Assembly: GCA_033398695.1 (NCBI GenBank)
Contig: CM065805.1
Coordinates: forward strand, 75,298,762 to 75,362,761
DNA length: 64,000 nt
Direction of reading: 5' to 3'
Source of the DNA: Orobanche coerulescens
Taxonomy: Eukaryota > Streptophyta > Magnoliopsida > Lamiales > Orobanchaceae
Shown: in pieces, positions 54,409 to 64,000 of the stretch
How positions within the stretch are numbered: the stretch's first letter is position 1
Layout: every line of letters starts with the position of its first letter
Made by a program: the position numbers and the translations under genes
The notes under the pieces: generated by a model
Databases searched by the model: none
The model's input: the letters and a program-made list of their open reading frames with translations, nothing else
What the model was told of the DNA's origin: nothing

Positions 54409-55166
54409 CTACTTTCTTTTATAAGTTTTGTTTATCTCCTTGATTCGGTTACGTACTTGCTCGTGTAATTTCATCATTGACTTCAGCTTCGATTCCGCAT
54501 CCTTATGTACCAACTCGTCACTCGGCAATGGAATTAGATATAACGGCATGTAAGGATTCAGTCCGTAAACTACTTCAAACGGAGAGTGTGCCGTGGCATG
54601 AGTAGGAGAACGATTATAGGCAAACTCCGCATGTGCAATCTTCAAGTCCCAATCCTTTTATGTCTTGCTCACAAGACCATGTAATAAAGTGCCCAAGGTT
54701 GGATTGGTTATCTCGGTTTGGCCATCCGTTTGCGAATGATGCGACGTGCTAAATAGAAGTTTGGTTCCCACCTTTCTCCACAAGGTGTTCTAAAAATAGC
54801 TAAGGAATTTTGAGTCCCGATCCGAAACAATCGTCTTCTGGACCCCATGCAATCATACGATCTCTCAGAAATATAAATCGGCGATGTTACTCGCATCGTC
54901 CGTTTTGTGGCAAGCCACAAGTGAGCCATCTTCGAAAATCGATCTACCACAACCATAATAGCATCCCTCCCTCATTGAGTACGAGGTAAAACAACAATGA
55001 AATCCATCGAGACATCTTCCCATGGCCTTTCCGGAATTAGCAAAGGCATGTATACCCCCGGCTTGAACGAACTCTTCGCAATATGGCATGTCACGCACTT
55101 GCTAATTATGTCATTTACATCCCCTTGTATCTTCGGCCAATAAAAGTGTTCCTTAAGTACCTCCAA
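54409..55166 (-). pseudogene. Family 4 integrase core
   Basis: Three frames follow one another on the minus strand. The first has CVTCHIAKSSFKPGVYMPLL then WEDVSMDFIVVLPRTQ (zinc finger end and first catalytic Asp). The second has VVVDRFSKMAHL and a damaged middle. The third has KIAHAEFAYNRSPTHATAHS then PFEVVYGLNPYMPLYL. The second Asp region is out of frame, so the enzyme is dead. Confidence 0.83.
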
Positions 55167-55228
55167 TGTCTTAGCCGAAAAAAAGTGGCCAGCTAAGCCT
55201 CACCGTGAGCTTCCCGAACCAAAAATTT

Positions 55229-55822
55229 TCAAACCACGTGTTTGGGCAAGCAAAGATGATTTCCTTTGAAGATGAAGCCTTCTTGAATCACAAATTCTCC
55301 AAACGAACCAGCTTTGCAATGAGTGAAAGTCTCACCAAAATCCACATCACCATCACAATATTCCTTCAATGTCTCGAACCCAAGCAAACGAACATCGAGA
55401 GTAGAGAGCAAGGCATACCATCCAGACAACGCATCCGCTACAATGTTGCTCTTGCCATCCTTATATTTCGATGAAAAGTGGAATGATTGCAAGAACTCCA
55501 CCCACTTAATATGTCTCAGACTCAACTTTTGTTGCCCATTAATATACTTCAAAGACTCATGATCCGAATGTAGAATAAAGTGTTTTGGCCAAAGGTAATA
55601 AATCCAATGATCAAGAGCTCTCACAATGGCATATAACTCTTTGTCATAAGTACAATAGTTGAGTCGAGCCCTACTCAATTTCTCCGAGAAGTATGCGATC
55701 GGCCATCCCCCTTGGACGAGAACCGCCCCAATACCCACTCCACTCGCATCACATTCTACCTCGAACGGTTGTGAAAAATCGGGCAACGCCGAGATAGGTG
55801 TCTCACATAGTCTTGTTTTCAA
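55229..55822 (-). pseudogene. Family 4 RNase H
   Basis: The 197-residue frame has [40 protein letters not shown] then [27 protein letters not shown] and [10 protein letters not shown], a complete gypsy RNase H with its acidic residues. It is one of the better-preserved parts. A stop at about 55826 separates it from the RT thumb. Confidence 0.88.
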
Positions 55823-55837
55823 CTTTTCAAATGCCTC

Positions 55838-56400
55838 TTAGGCAGCGCCGCTCCACACAAATGTACCCTTCGTCAAACACTCCGTCATCAGACTCTTAAT
55901 GGTGCTAAAGTCTCGAATAAACCTCCGATAAAAAGAGGCCATCCCGTGGAATGATCTAACCTCCATCACGGACTTAGGCATCAGCCATGCCTTGATCGCT
56001 TCGATTTTGGTTTGATCAACCGACACTCCGTCCCTTGAAACAACATAACCAAGAAAAGTTATGCTCTCGACTAGAAACACACACTTTTCTTTCTTCCCAC
56101 AAAGCCTTTGAGACCTAAGAGTCTCGAATACTTGTCGTAGGTGACCGATATGCTCCTCCACTGACCGACTATAAACCAAAATATCATCTAAGTAAACCAC
56201 TATAAATTGTCCCAAAATGGCTTAAGTACCTCGTTCATCAAGCGCATGAAGGTACTCGGGGCGTTCGTAAGGCTGAATGGCATGACGACCGCTTCGTACA
56301 ACCCGTGCTTGGTTTTAAACGCAGTTTTCCACTCATCTCCTTCTCGCATGCGAATTTAATGATAACCACTTCGCAAGTTGATTTTCGAGAAGACCACTGA
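55838..56400 (-). pseudogene. Family 4 reverse transcriptase, C-terminal half
   Basis: [19 protein letters not shown] has an intact catalytic YLDD near 56185-56200. FLGYVVSRDGVSVDQTKIEA and FHGMASFYRRFIRDFSTIKS follow. Between 56215 and 56360 shifted frames hold the palm region that normally reads [11 protein letters not shown]. Confidence 0.86.
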
Positions 56401-57282
56401 TCCGTGTAACTCGTCCAACATGTCACCCAGTCTCGGAATCGGGAACCTGTACTTAACGGTAATATTATTCACGGCCTCGCTATCGATACACATCTGCCAA
56501 AACCCATCCTTCCTAGGAACAAGCAAAACCGGAACCGCACAAGGACTTAAACTTTCTCGAACATACCCGCGACTCATTAATTCTTCAATTTTCTTATGAA
56601 GTTCCTTCGTTTCCTCAGGATTACACCTATAGGCAGCCTTATTCGGAAGAGGCGTACCCGGTATAAGGTCGATTTGATGCTCAATTCCACGAATTGGTGG
56701 CAAACCCGATAGCAATTCCTCGGGGAAGACATCCGCAAACTCATGTAATAAATCGGCCACTCCACCCTCGTTTTTCTCTACCATGAAATCATCTCGAGTC
56801 TCTTTTATCACCAGAACATAAACATGCTCACCAACCTCAATAGTGTGTCCAATTCCCCTCTCACTAGCGAACATGGTTAGGTTCGGCTTTCCCCCTCGTT
56901 TGGCATTCATGGAACGAACGGCTTGAGGTGACATCGGCTTCAACACGATCTTCTTGCCCTTATCTCGCAACTCATATTCATTACTCCTACCCTGATGCAA
57001 AACATCCCTATCAAATAACCAAGGACATCCCAAAAGTACGTGACAAGCATCTATTGGAATCACATCACATATTATCTCATCACGATACGAACCCATTGTC
57101 TATCCGAGCCGAACTTGCTTTGAAACCTTCACCTTACTCTCGTCATCAAGCCAATGTAAAGCATATGGTTTAGGGTGAGCCGTGGTGGTCATACCAAGCT
57201 TTGTCACCATCTCACTCAATGATACGTTGGTGCAACTCCCTCCGTCGATAATCAAACTACACCACTTATCTCCACTTGACAC
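56356..57282 (-). pseudogene. Family 4 protease and RT N-terminal half
   Basis: The 57100-57282 frame has SLIIDGGSCTNVSLSEMVTK then HPKPYALHWLDD, a retropepsin of the Asp-Gly-Gly-Ser type seen in this lineage. After one shift the 56356-57096 frame continues with IPIDACHVLLGCPWLFDRDV. The RT start follows with EFADVFPEELLSGLPPIRGI, VRESLSPCAVPVLLVPRKDG and GSVVFSKINLRSGYH. Confidence 0.87.
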
Positions 57283-57483
57283 TTCGTATGCAATATTTGG
57301 TCCCGTTGTTCTGACTCACTAGGACCCGACTTAGCTTGCAAAGTGCGAAGGACTAAGGCTGTATCATAATTCGGAGCATCATAAGCCTCACAATCTTCAT
57401 CTTCTTCGCCTCCCAAATCAAATACATCACCCAACCTCTCTACTTCTTCCTCGTCTAACAAATCCTCTCGGTCCGCGAGAGCC

Positions 57484-58376
57484 TCTCTCAACGTCACGAC
57501 TCACTTATTCGGACAAGTGTTTTGATAATGGCCAAAACCTTGACATTTAAAACAGTGCACCTTCGATAGACTCATCTCTTTATTCACGTTGGGAGCCTTA
57601 GGAACCGGATTAGGGGCTGAAGTTGGCACGGTTTTGGTAGCCGAACTAGAGCCGCTACTCGTGGTTCCGAATTTTGAGGGAAACTCGGGTTTAGCCCACC
57701 CGCTTAACTTGTTATGCTCCATATTTGAACCTCCAAACTTTGGTCTATTTTCAGCCTCAACCTTCAAACACAACCCACACAAGATGTCAAAATCGGTGTA
57801 TGGATACAACTCCACCAAATTAGCTATGTTTCGATTTAAACCACGTAAAAAACGTGCCATCTTCTGTTTTTCATTCTCCTTCAATTCGCCCATCAAGGCC
57901 AAATTCTCAAACTCAACAATATATTCACTAACACTCATCTTTCTTTGCATGCAATCGGCAATCTTGCGATACAAGGTCAGCCTATGTGACGTGGGTACAT
58001 ATCTCTTGCGAAGTTTCCGTTTCAATGAATCCCAAGAATTAATCTTTGTTTTTTCATCACGAGCTCTTTTTGATTTAAATCCTTCGAACCAAAGAGAAGC
58101 GCCCTTACTTAGTTTGAGGATCACATATTTGCACCTTTTCTCATCATTAAGGTCCTTGAAATCGAACATGCGATCGATTTTTCATTCCCACTCCAAGTAT
58201 GCTTCTAGATCGGTACCCCCAACGAACTCCGGAAGTTCGTTCACCTTGAACTCATAGGATTGACGTGTAGGACGATCGTAATCTCCTCATCTCAGGTGCC
58301 AGCGCTGATCGCGCTGCTCCGGCAAGTCCCGTAACGCGTCGCGTAGTTTGGCTAAAAAATCATCGTTGAACTCCAT
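57484..58376 (-). pseudogene. Family 4 gag
   Basis: A start at 58376 (MEFNDDFLAKLRDALRDLPE) is followed by stops in the first 60 codons. The gag core (57501-58169) has RCKYVILKLSKGASLWFEGF, WDSLKRKLRKRYVPTSHRLT and MARFLRGLNRNIANLVELYP. The zinc knuckle is CFKCQGFGHYQNTC. A linker rich in Glu/Asp precedes the protease (57252-57497). Confidence 0.87.
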
Positions 58377-58394
58377 CCCACTGAAGGATCAAAA

Positions 58395-58410
58395 TCTCAC
58401 TCCGATACCA
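58395..58410 (-). other. Family 4 primer-binding site
   Basis: On the minus strand TGGTATCGGAGTGAGA lies four bases (TTAG) after the LTR end CGTATCA. It is of tRNA-Met type with one change in the core. Confidence 0.82.
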
Positions 58411-58414
58411 CTAA

Positions 58415-59549
58415 TGATACGAACCCTGTATCGAGACAAAGCGGAAGTAGTATTCACGAATGAAAAATGAACAACAGTCGGCCAAATGGAGTCGAAACAG
58501 CAACCGCCCTTCGCTACAGCAACAACCCGTCGCTACAGCAGTAACGAACATCACAACTCTCAACCAAACAGCGAACGGTCGGTCGTGAACAAACAGCGGC
58601 ACACAATGACAATAGTAGTAGCCAACAACAACAAGTACGCGAATAGTGATCGGTCGAATGGGAACAAAAAGCAATGAAGATTTGCAAACAATAGTAGAAA
58701 ACAGCGAATTGTGATCGGATGCGGTGGAAATAGGAACCATGTTCGAACACCGGATAGTAACTTCGAACAAGTCAATCCAAACGTATGAGGACAGATATGA
58801 TGTGAATCACACTCAGTCGCGAATCACGATTTATACGAACAACAGCAGGCGAAATGGTATGAATCTCGATCAGTTATGAGGACTGCAGTTTAATGAGATG
58901 GAAGTAATCTTCACAAACAAGAAACTGGACAACACTCCGATGAACAACCACGAACGAATCCAAAGTTTACGGCCAGACAAGAACAGCTCCCGATCGGACG
59001 AACAGAAAACAATAAAAGATTTTAATGAGCTATACCTATAACTCGTCAAAGATGATCTCTTCCCAAGACCTATTAAGAATTGATCAGATTAGAATTCCAA
59101 CATGTGTCGAATAATAATAAAAAATTTGTATTTGAATCACGTCAAACAATTAGAACTCAAAGAGAGCAAAATCAACTTGTGTATTCAATGATCAAATCGG
59201 CCGAGCTATATGATGTATATATAGCCGCCAAACCCTAGCAACATAAATAAAGGTTACTCTCTAAAACGCCCTTGAACAAGTTCGGGCTACTACCGATTAA
59301 GAAAAATACTAAAACGAGTAAAGTAAAATAGGCATGCACATGTCGCATCCTTATGAATAATATTTCCTACTACGTAAATAAATAAATAAAACGAACAATT
59401 ACGTAATTCCGAGACCGACCACCAAAGTCACTCCAAGTTCCGAGCTCGTCTTCTCGCATAGGTACGTGATTCAAAGTACATGTGCCTGGTGTGCATGGTC
59501 TTCTACGTCGATCACCAAATCGTCTCCTCCACTAGCCCATATTGTATCA
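58415..59549 (-). mobile_element. Family 4 5' LTR
   Basis: It pairs with 52998-54133. The TATA-like stretch at about 59211-59223 is conserved. Its right end, TTGTATCA on the plus strand (59542-59549), is followed by CATAG. Confidence 0.9.
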
Positions 59550-59554
59550 CATAG
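59550..59554. other. Target site duplication CATAG (right) of family 4
   Basis: It is identical to 52993-52997. Confidence 0.88.
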
Positions 59555-59587
59555 AATCACCAACAAAATAACTATCATTATTAATAA

Positions 59588-60307
59588 AATAATAATAATT
59601 ATTCTGCGAGGTAATACCGATATCACAAAATGACTCATCATCAATGGCGTGATCCATCTCCCGCTCGCTAGCAAACATGGTAAGTTTCGATTTCTCAACC
59701 CAATTAGAGCTCATACTCATAGAACGAATAATTTGAGGTGACATCGGTTTAAGCATGATTTTTTTACCCTTATCTCGTAACTCATATTCATTGCTCCTTC
59801 CTCAATTTAAAACATCTCTATCAAATAGCCATGGCCATCCCAAGAGTATATGGCATGCATCCATCGGGAGTACATCACATAATACATTGTCACCGTATGA
59901 ACCCATAGTTAATCCGACCGTACTTGTTTCGAAATTTTCACTTTACTCCCATCATCGAGCCAATGTAACGCGTATGGTTTTGGATGAGTAGTAGTGATGA
60001 GTCCGAGCTTCGTCACCATCTCACTTGAAGCTACATTAGTACAACTTCCCACATCGATTATCAAACTACACCTTTTGTCTTTGATTTGACACATGGTGTG
60101 GAATATTTGGTCTCATTGTTCCGTATCCCCCGAAGCCGTTTTGACTTGTGCGAAGGACTAGACCCGTATCATAATTTGGAGCATCATAAGCCTCACACTC
60201 CTCTTCTTCTTCGGCATCTAAGTCAAACACATCACCGAGCCTTTCTCTTTCGTCCTCGACTAACAATTCTTCGCAGACCTCAAGAGCCTCTCTTAGTGTC
60301 ACCACCC
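59588..60307 (-). pseudogene. Family 3 protease region, truncated
   Basis: The frame at 59909-60094 gives RCSLIIDVGSCTNVASSEMV then KPYALHWLDDGSKVKISKQV, the same protease type as family 4 but with Val for the first Gly of the active site. Downstream frames include MLKPMSPQIIRSMSMSS and FASEREMDHAIDDE, after which an AT-rich stretch (59555-59600) ends the family 3 sequence. A Glu-rich linker (60066-60323) connects to gag. Confidence 0.82.
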
Positions 60308-61130
60308 GTTTGTTCGGACACACATTTTGGTAATGGCCGAACCCTTGACACTTGAAACATCATAACTTAGACAAACTCATTTCCTTGGGTATGTAGGTAA
60401 CCTTAGGATCCGTAATAGGGACTGGACTTGGCGTGGTGCTTTTAGTAGCCGAACATGAACCAATACTTGGATTTCCGAATTTGGATGGAAATTCGGGTCT
60501 TGAAAACTTCACCTTATTTTGGGCCTCTATCTTCGCACATAGTCCACATAAAGTATCGAAATCTTCATATGGGTACAATTCCACCGTGTTAGCTATGTTT
60601 TTATTCAAACCACATAAAAAACGTGACATCTTTTGCTCTTCATTTTATTCTAATTCTCCCATTAAGACCAAGCTTTCGAACTCTTCAATGTATTCACCAA
60701 CACTTAGTTTTCCTTGCATGAAGTCAGCAATCTTCCGGTACAAGGTTAACCGATGTGATGTTGGCACATACCTTTTACGAAGTTTTCTTTTTAATGAATC
60801 CCATGAATGGATCTTTTCTTTTCCCGCCCGAGCTCTTTGTGTCTTCACTTCTTCCAACCAAAGAGAAGAACCCTTCCCTAACTTGAGAATTGCATATTTG
60901 CAACGTTTCTCGTTTTTAAGGTCTTTGAATTCGAACATGCGCTCAATCTTCTGTTCCCATTCCAAATATGCTTCGGGATCGGTACCTCCGACAAACTCCG
61001 GAAGTTCGTTTACTTTGAGCTCGTCCACATGGTGCGGTAAACATGCGTCGTTTCTGCGCCTTGCTTGCATATGCTGCTACAATAAACCGCTTAGTGCGTC
61101 ATGGAGTTTCAACAAGAAATCGATCGGAGA
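60308..61130 (-). pseudogene. Family 3 gag
   Basis: The 60645-61070 frame has LKVNELPEFVGGTDPEAYLE then MFEFKDLKNEKRCKYAILKL, and WDSLKRKLRKRYVPTSHRLT. A shift leads to MSRFLCGLNKNIANTVELYP (60360-60629). The zinc knuckle CFKCQGFGHYQNVC follows a TGA stop at about 60358. The protein is clearly related to family 4 gag. Confidence 0.86.
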
Positions 61131-61203
61131 AATCCATAACAAGAGAGTCTCGAGATAGTTTTAACAAGAAATCGTCAATAAAATCGCCAAGGAAATAACC
61201 TTG

Positions 61204-61216
61204 GGCTCCGATGTCA
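61204..61216 (-). other. Family 3 primer-binding site
   Basis: On the minus strand TGACATCGGAGCC lies four bases (TTAG) after the LTR end CGTATCA. It sets the element's orientation and the LTR boundary at 61221. Confidence 0.78.
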
Positions 61217-61220
61217 CTAA

Positions 61221-62089
61221 TGATACGAATTCGCTCGAAATGTGAATGTGTATCGGTTGGAATAGGTATAAGTATAGAAGTATATCGTAGCGGAAGTATA
61301 TTTTGTGAATAGGGTAATTCGAATGTAAAATTATGGAGATAATACCAGATATAATAACAATATCGATCAAGAAGGATCGACCATTCAAGAACAAAGATTT
61401 TTCGAATTAGACCTATAACTCGATAAGATGATTTATTCTCAAGACCTATTGAGTATCGATCGGATTAAAGCTCGAAAACGCGTCGAATAATAATCAAGGT
61501 TTTGATGAAACCCGTTCAACAATGATGTAATACAAAGTGTATTATTTTCTTACACCTTCAATATCTATTACATGACTAACAATGACTACTTATAGAAGAG
61601 TGGTCTCCCTTAATCAACTAAAGAAATCAAAAGTAAGATCAAGATAAAAATATAAAGATTACAATCAAATCAAATATTAGGGGATAGGATCACACAATCT
61701 TTAGATAGGGTAAAGAAAGGAAAAGAAGACAAAAACAACAAACACAAGGACTTTGAAAGTGATGGCCGGCGACTTCCGACATGGGTAGTGTCACTTGACA
61801 CGGCCGGGTTAGCTAGGCAGCATGTTCTGGAATTTCTGGATGATCAGGACTCGACCGTGTTCCAGGATAGAACATGCTCATCCAGAAACGCCAGAACATG
61901 CTACCTAGCTAACCCGGCTGTGTCGAGCGACACTACCCGTGCCGGAAGTCGCCGGACATCACTTTCAAAGGCCGTGTCGCCTGACACGGCCGGGTTCGGC
62001 GGGCAGTGGGTTTCGCCTTTTCAGAACAGTGCGACATGTCTAAGTTATTCCGAGTCGTATCATTATTCGTAATAGTCGTTTTCGCATCA
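61221..62089 (-). mobile_element. Family 3 5' LTR
   Basis: The 869-bp LTR runs on the minus strand from TGATGCGAAAACGAC (62089) to CGAATTCGTATCA (61221). U3 includes CG-rich palindrome words (GACACGGCCG, 61763-62008) and a 93-bp inverted duplication not present in the 3' LTR. A TATA-like CTATAAGT lies at 61588-61595 on the minus strand. Confidence 0.85.
61751..61970. repeat. Long hairpin (93-bp arms) inside family 3 LTR U3
   Basis: Arm 61751-61843 (CTTTGAAAGTGATGGCCGGC start) is repeated in reverse complement at 61878-61970 with about ten mismatches, around a 34-bp loop. The sister LTR has a single arm. Transcription through it would give a strong RNA stem (inference). Confidence 0.88.
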
Positions 62090-62094
62090 CGAAT
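62090..62094. other. Target site duplication CGAAT (right) of the family 3 complex
   Basis: It is identical to 42906-42910. The LINE reading frame resumes right after it. Confidence 0.88.
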
Positions 62095-62829
62095 CCATAC
62101 TTGCGCGGTAGTGGTGTTGATATTGTGTGGGCTGAAGTTAGGAACCCATTTGGATAACCGAAGAGTGCACAGCTTTAGCGACCAGGCCGAGTGTCTACAA
62201 GCCTTGGCTCGATCAGCATCATTGGAGAATTATAAATTATAGCAGCCTTTCCCCAAAGGTATAATTTTCCAATCGTGTTCAAGCTCCCACAAGGATGCGA
62301 GTTTCGTTTTGAGTGTAGGAACCTCCTAAGGCTTGTATGACTTAACATAAAATATTCTCCCTATCAAGGTGTTCGAGAGGAACCGAACTCGTTCCCTGTA
62401 TCTATTTTCATCCACAATAATGCAAACGGAGTCTCCTCGACGGAACGGCTCATAAGGCTTGATGCAAGAGGAGGATGGCAGTTGATGGATGTTGTGAATG
62501 GCCGAATTAAGAGCTGCGGGGGAAGATGGCTATTTGAGAGAACCAAAATTGATAGGGCAAGCACCTGCATGAACAGAACAAGAAGAACCTCCCGTGATCG
62601 GACAAATTCCGGGCATAGGAGGATTAAACGACGAGGAAGACGAAACAGGTATAGATGATGGGGAATGATTATGTAAATGATCATTTTGGGCATGCATGGG
62701 ATCATTCAATGCCGAGACCACATGATCATGCATGGCCGATCCATTAATCGCGTGATTATGCAGTGGAGTGCTAGCAATGTTAGCCCGATGATTGTGATGA
62801 ACAGCGTGAGCATTGTAACCTGGAGCATC
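62090..62829 (-). pseudogene. LINE ORF1, N-terminal segment
   Basis: Reading down from 62829: DAPGYNAHAVHHNHRANIAS, MHDHVVSALNDPMHAQNDHL (low-complexity N-terminus), PYEPFRRGDSVCIIVDENRY, then in another frame the DUF4283 part WELEHDWKIIPLGKGCYNL, LRLSKWVPNFSPHNI and TTTAQVWIR at the insertion site. Frameshifts occur near 62370 and stops near 62240. The rest of this domain is at 42910-42397. Confidence 0.8.
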
Positions 62830-64000
62830 TTTTTTTGACTCATCAAGGTCAATATTATTATAAAAACGAGAAATAGAAAATAGTTACAGAGAGAGGGCCA
62901 ACGGATACCACAACCAGGCAACCGGGCTAGACAACAAAATAAAATCTCAAGATAATCCCACATGCGGGTAGTCAAGAGAAACAGAGAGAAAAACACAAAT
63001 GGAAAAGCTATCTATGAAAACAGAATAAAAGGACCTAAACCCCCATACCACATGTATGGGGTTGCAGCCGCAGGCCTCGTTAAAACCCTATCGTAGAAAA
63101 ACCCAATGGAAAAAAACTTCGATATGGAAAAAGAGTACTCGAGCGTTATGCTGCGAGAAAACTAAGGTCGGCTAAAATACATAGCAGACATATCCCTCAG
63201 CAGAAGATCTCGGAGAGACTCTGGCACTTCGCTAGACCACTCGTAAGAAACCAATATTTTAGAAAGCCAATCTGCCACAACATTCCCTTCTCTATAGATA
63301 TGAGAGACCCTGAAGTGCATGCCATCAATAATATGCTAAATCTGCCTCAAACGACTGCGGTAGATCCAGGGTACAGCCGAACTACGATATGAGAGAATGC
63401 TCACAACATAAGTAGAGTCAGACTCCAACCACAAATAATCCCAACCATGATAAAAAGCAATCTCGATAGCATGAATAGCCGCGACCCACTCAGCTTGGAA
63501 GGCAAAACAACAACCAATTGCTGCAGAGAGGGTGCCAAAAACCCCGACCCAGACGATTCCGATAAACAAGGCTAATAGCACCCATGCCTGGGCAACCTTT
63601 AGCCATCCCATCAGTGTTAACTTTCATCTAGCCAATTGGGGGGGGGGGGGGGAATACCATTTCACATAAATAGGGTAAAGCGGAGTTCTCGCGTGGCCAG
63701 CCACACCCAGAGCCCGAAGACGAACCAGGTCAGAAATAGAGTTATCCATGGTGCCTATGTCATAGTTATTACATTCTCTGAGAAGAGACCAAACTATAGA
63801 ACGGAGAGATATGATAGAAAATTTAGCTTCATTATATAAAACATCACAACGAATATGCCAGATAGCCCAGACGGCAGTGATAATAGTGAATCTCCAGAGA
63901 GTAGAGATCTGCTGACTAAATCTGATATCCATAGCTCGAATGATGAAGTGCCCGAACCCAGCATTCAATTCTAAAGAGTTTAAGAAGCCCCGCTCAATAT
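62830..64000 (-). mobile_element. Second LINE, 3' part, with poly(A) tail; continues past the window
   Basis: The minus-strand 3' end is GACCTTGATGAGTC followed by seven A (62830-62836). The 3' UTR carries the same CCTCGTTAAAACC motif (63076) as the backbone LINE. RNase H pieces lie upstream. It is inserted in the N-terminal part of the backbone LINE ORF1; its own 5' end and target duplication are outside the window. Confidence 0.82.
63336..63968 (-). pseudogene. Second LINE: zf-RVT tail and RNase H
   Basis: The 63624-63968 frame has RFTIITAVWAIWHIRCDVLY and LVRLRALGVAGHARTPLYPI then VKWYSPPPPQL, the linker between the RT zinc module and RNase H. A fifteen-C run on this strand (63638-63652) and a stop break the link. 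The 63336-63611 frame continues with AFQAEWVAAIHAIEIAFYHG then LWLESDSTYVVSIL, the RNase H core with the catalytic Glu and Asp. Confidence 0.82.

Larger units (their letters stand above)
52998..59549 (-). mobile_element. Complete gypsy element (family 4) with both LTRs and TSD CATAG
   Basis: This 6552-bp minus-strand element has LTRs of 1136 and 1135 bp (52998-54133 and 58415-59549), a polypurine tract, a primer-binding site and gag-PR-RT-RH-IN in order. The proteins resemble the lineage whose integrase ends in FNVGDLSPYLDDD without a chromodomain (CRM-like chromovirus is my best guess). It is nested in the related family 3 element. Stops and shifts make it non-autonomous now. Confidence 0.9.
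42911..62089 (-). mobile_element. Family 3 gypsy element with nested insertions (19 kb complex)
   Basis: A minus-strand gypsy element has its 3' LTR at 42911-45547 (interrupted), its 5' LTR at 61221-62089 and a gag-protease region at 59555-61203. RT to integrase is missing. In its place lie a copia element and an 80-bp orphan piece, and a second gypsy element sits in the protease region. The target duplication CGAAT brackets the whole. Confidence 0.83.
23438..62829 (-). mobile_element. Backbone LINE (non-LTR retrotransposon) split by two nested insertions
   Basis: Three minus-strand LINE pieces, 62829-62090, 42910-42397 and 25450-23438, join in frame when the two insertions and one copy of each target duplication are removed. 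At the first joint AQVWIR continues into ISALGLEHWDT inside the DUF4283-type domain. At the second PLQTDV continues into PVSNAFQALYTLND. The element itself lacks endonuclease and most of RT: ORF1 passes into the zf-RVT/RNase H part near 24780-24900. The 5' side is interrupted by another LINE at 62830. Confidence 0.85.

Noticed and set aside
57589..58257. A 222-residue plus-strand frame
   Set aside because: It is antisense to the family 4 gag, which has clear gag motifs and a zinc knuckle.
42911..62089. Family 3 LTR ending at 62062 (CGTATCA) instead of 62089
   Set aside because: Ending at 62062 gives no target duplication, while ending at 62089 (CGCATCA) gives a perfect CGAAT match and restores the LINE frame.

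Overview
The window is a nuclear, transposon-dense block from a flowering plant, probably a eudicot. Nearly every recognisable protein is a piece of a retrotransposon (Ty3/gypsy, Ty1/copia or LINE). The LTR elements carry plant-type primer-binding sites, and two short stretches look like MITEs. I see no host gene, tRNA, rRNA or CRISPR array. The reading frames are mostly broken, and the only long open frames free of stops are the two copies of an Athila-type envelope-position ORF.

Layout. (1) 1-13.3 kb: two chromodomain gypsy elements (Tekay/Del type, minus strand) in tandem, sharing the LTR at 7445-9921. A related LTR lies in inverted orientation at 1-1427. (2) 13.3-17.6 kb: a decayed element without pol, followed by a copia pol fragment to 18.54 kb. 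(3) 18.5-23.4 kb: AT-rich DNA with two inverted-repeat elements, a degenerate 29-bp minisatellite and an LTR remnant. (4) 23.4-62.8 kb: one minus-strand LINE acts as the backbone. Its ORF1 is cut into three pieces by two large nested insertions, each with an intact 5-bp target duplication. The first (25451-42396, TSD GCACG) is a tandem LTR-body-LTR-body-LTR array of an Athila-type element without RT and integrase. The second (42911-62089, TSD CGAAT) is a gypsy element that has itself received a solo copia LTR (TSD GGGTT), a large copia element and a second gypsy element (TSD CATAG). (5) 62.8-64 kb: the 3' end of another LINE, which runs off the window.

Most interesting signal. The U3 regions of several unrelated LTR families hold arrays of short, CG-rich palindromes. 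Each family has its own 'word', set at about two helical turns (21 or 23 bp) and placed just upstream of a TATA box: TAGCGYGCGCTA in the Tekay-type LTR, GCCGCGGC in the Athila-type LTR, and GGCCG-type palindromes in others. In the Athila-type element the same 21-bp-phased array recurs inside the element, before a second TATA-like box, a pyrimidine-rich leader, a likely 525-bp 5'UTR intron and the envelope-position ORF. This suggests an internal promoter built like the LTR promoter. All functional claims about these arrays are inference from sequence layout.
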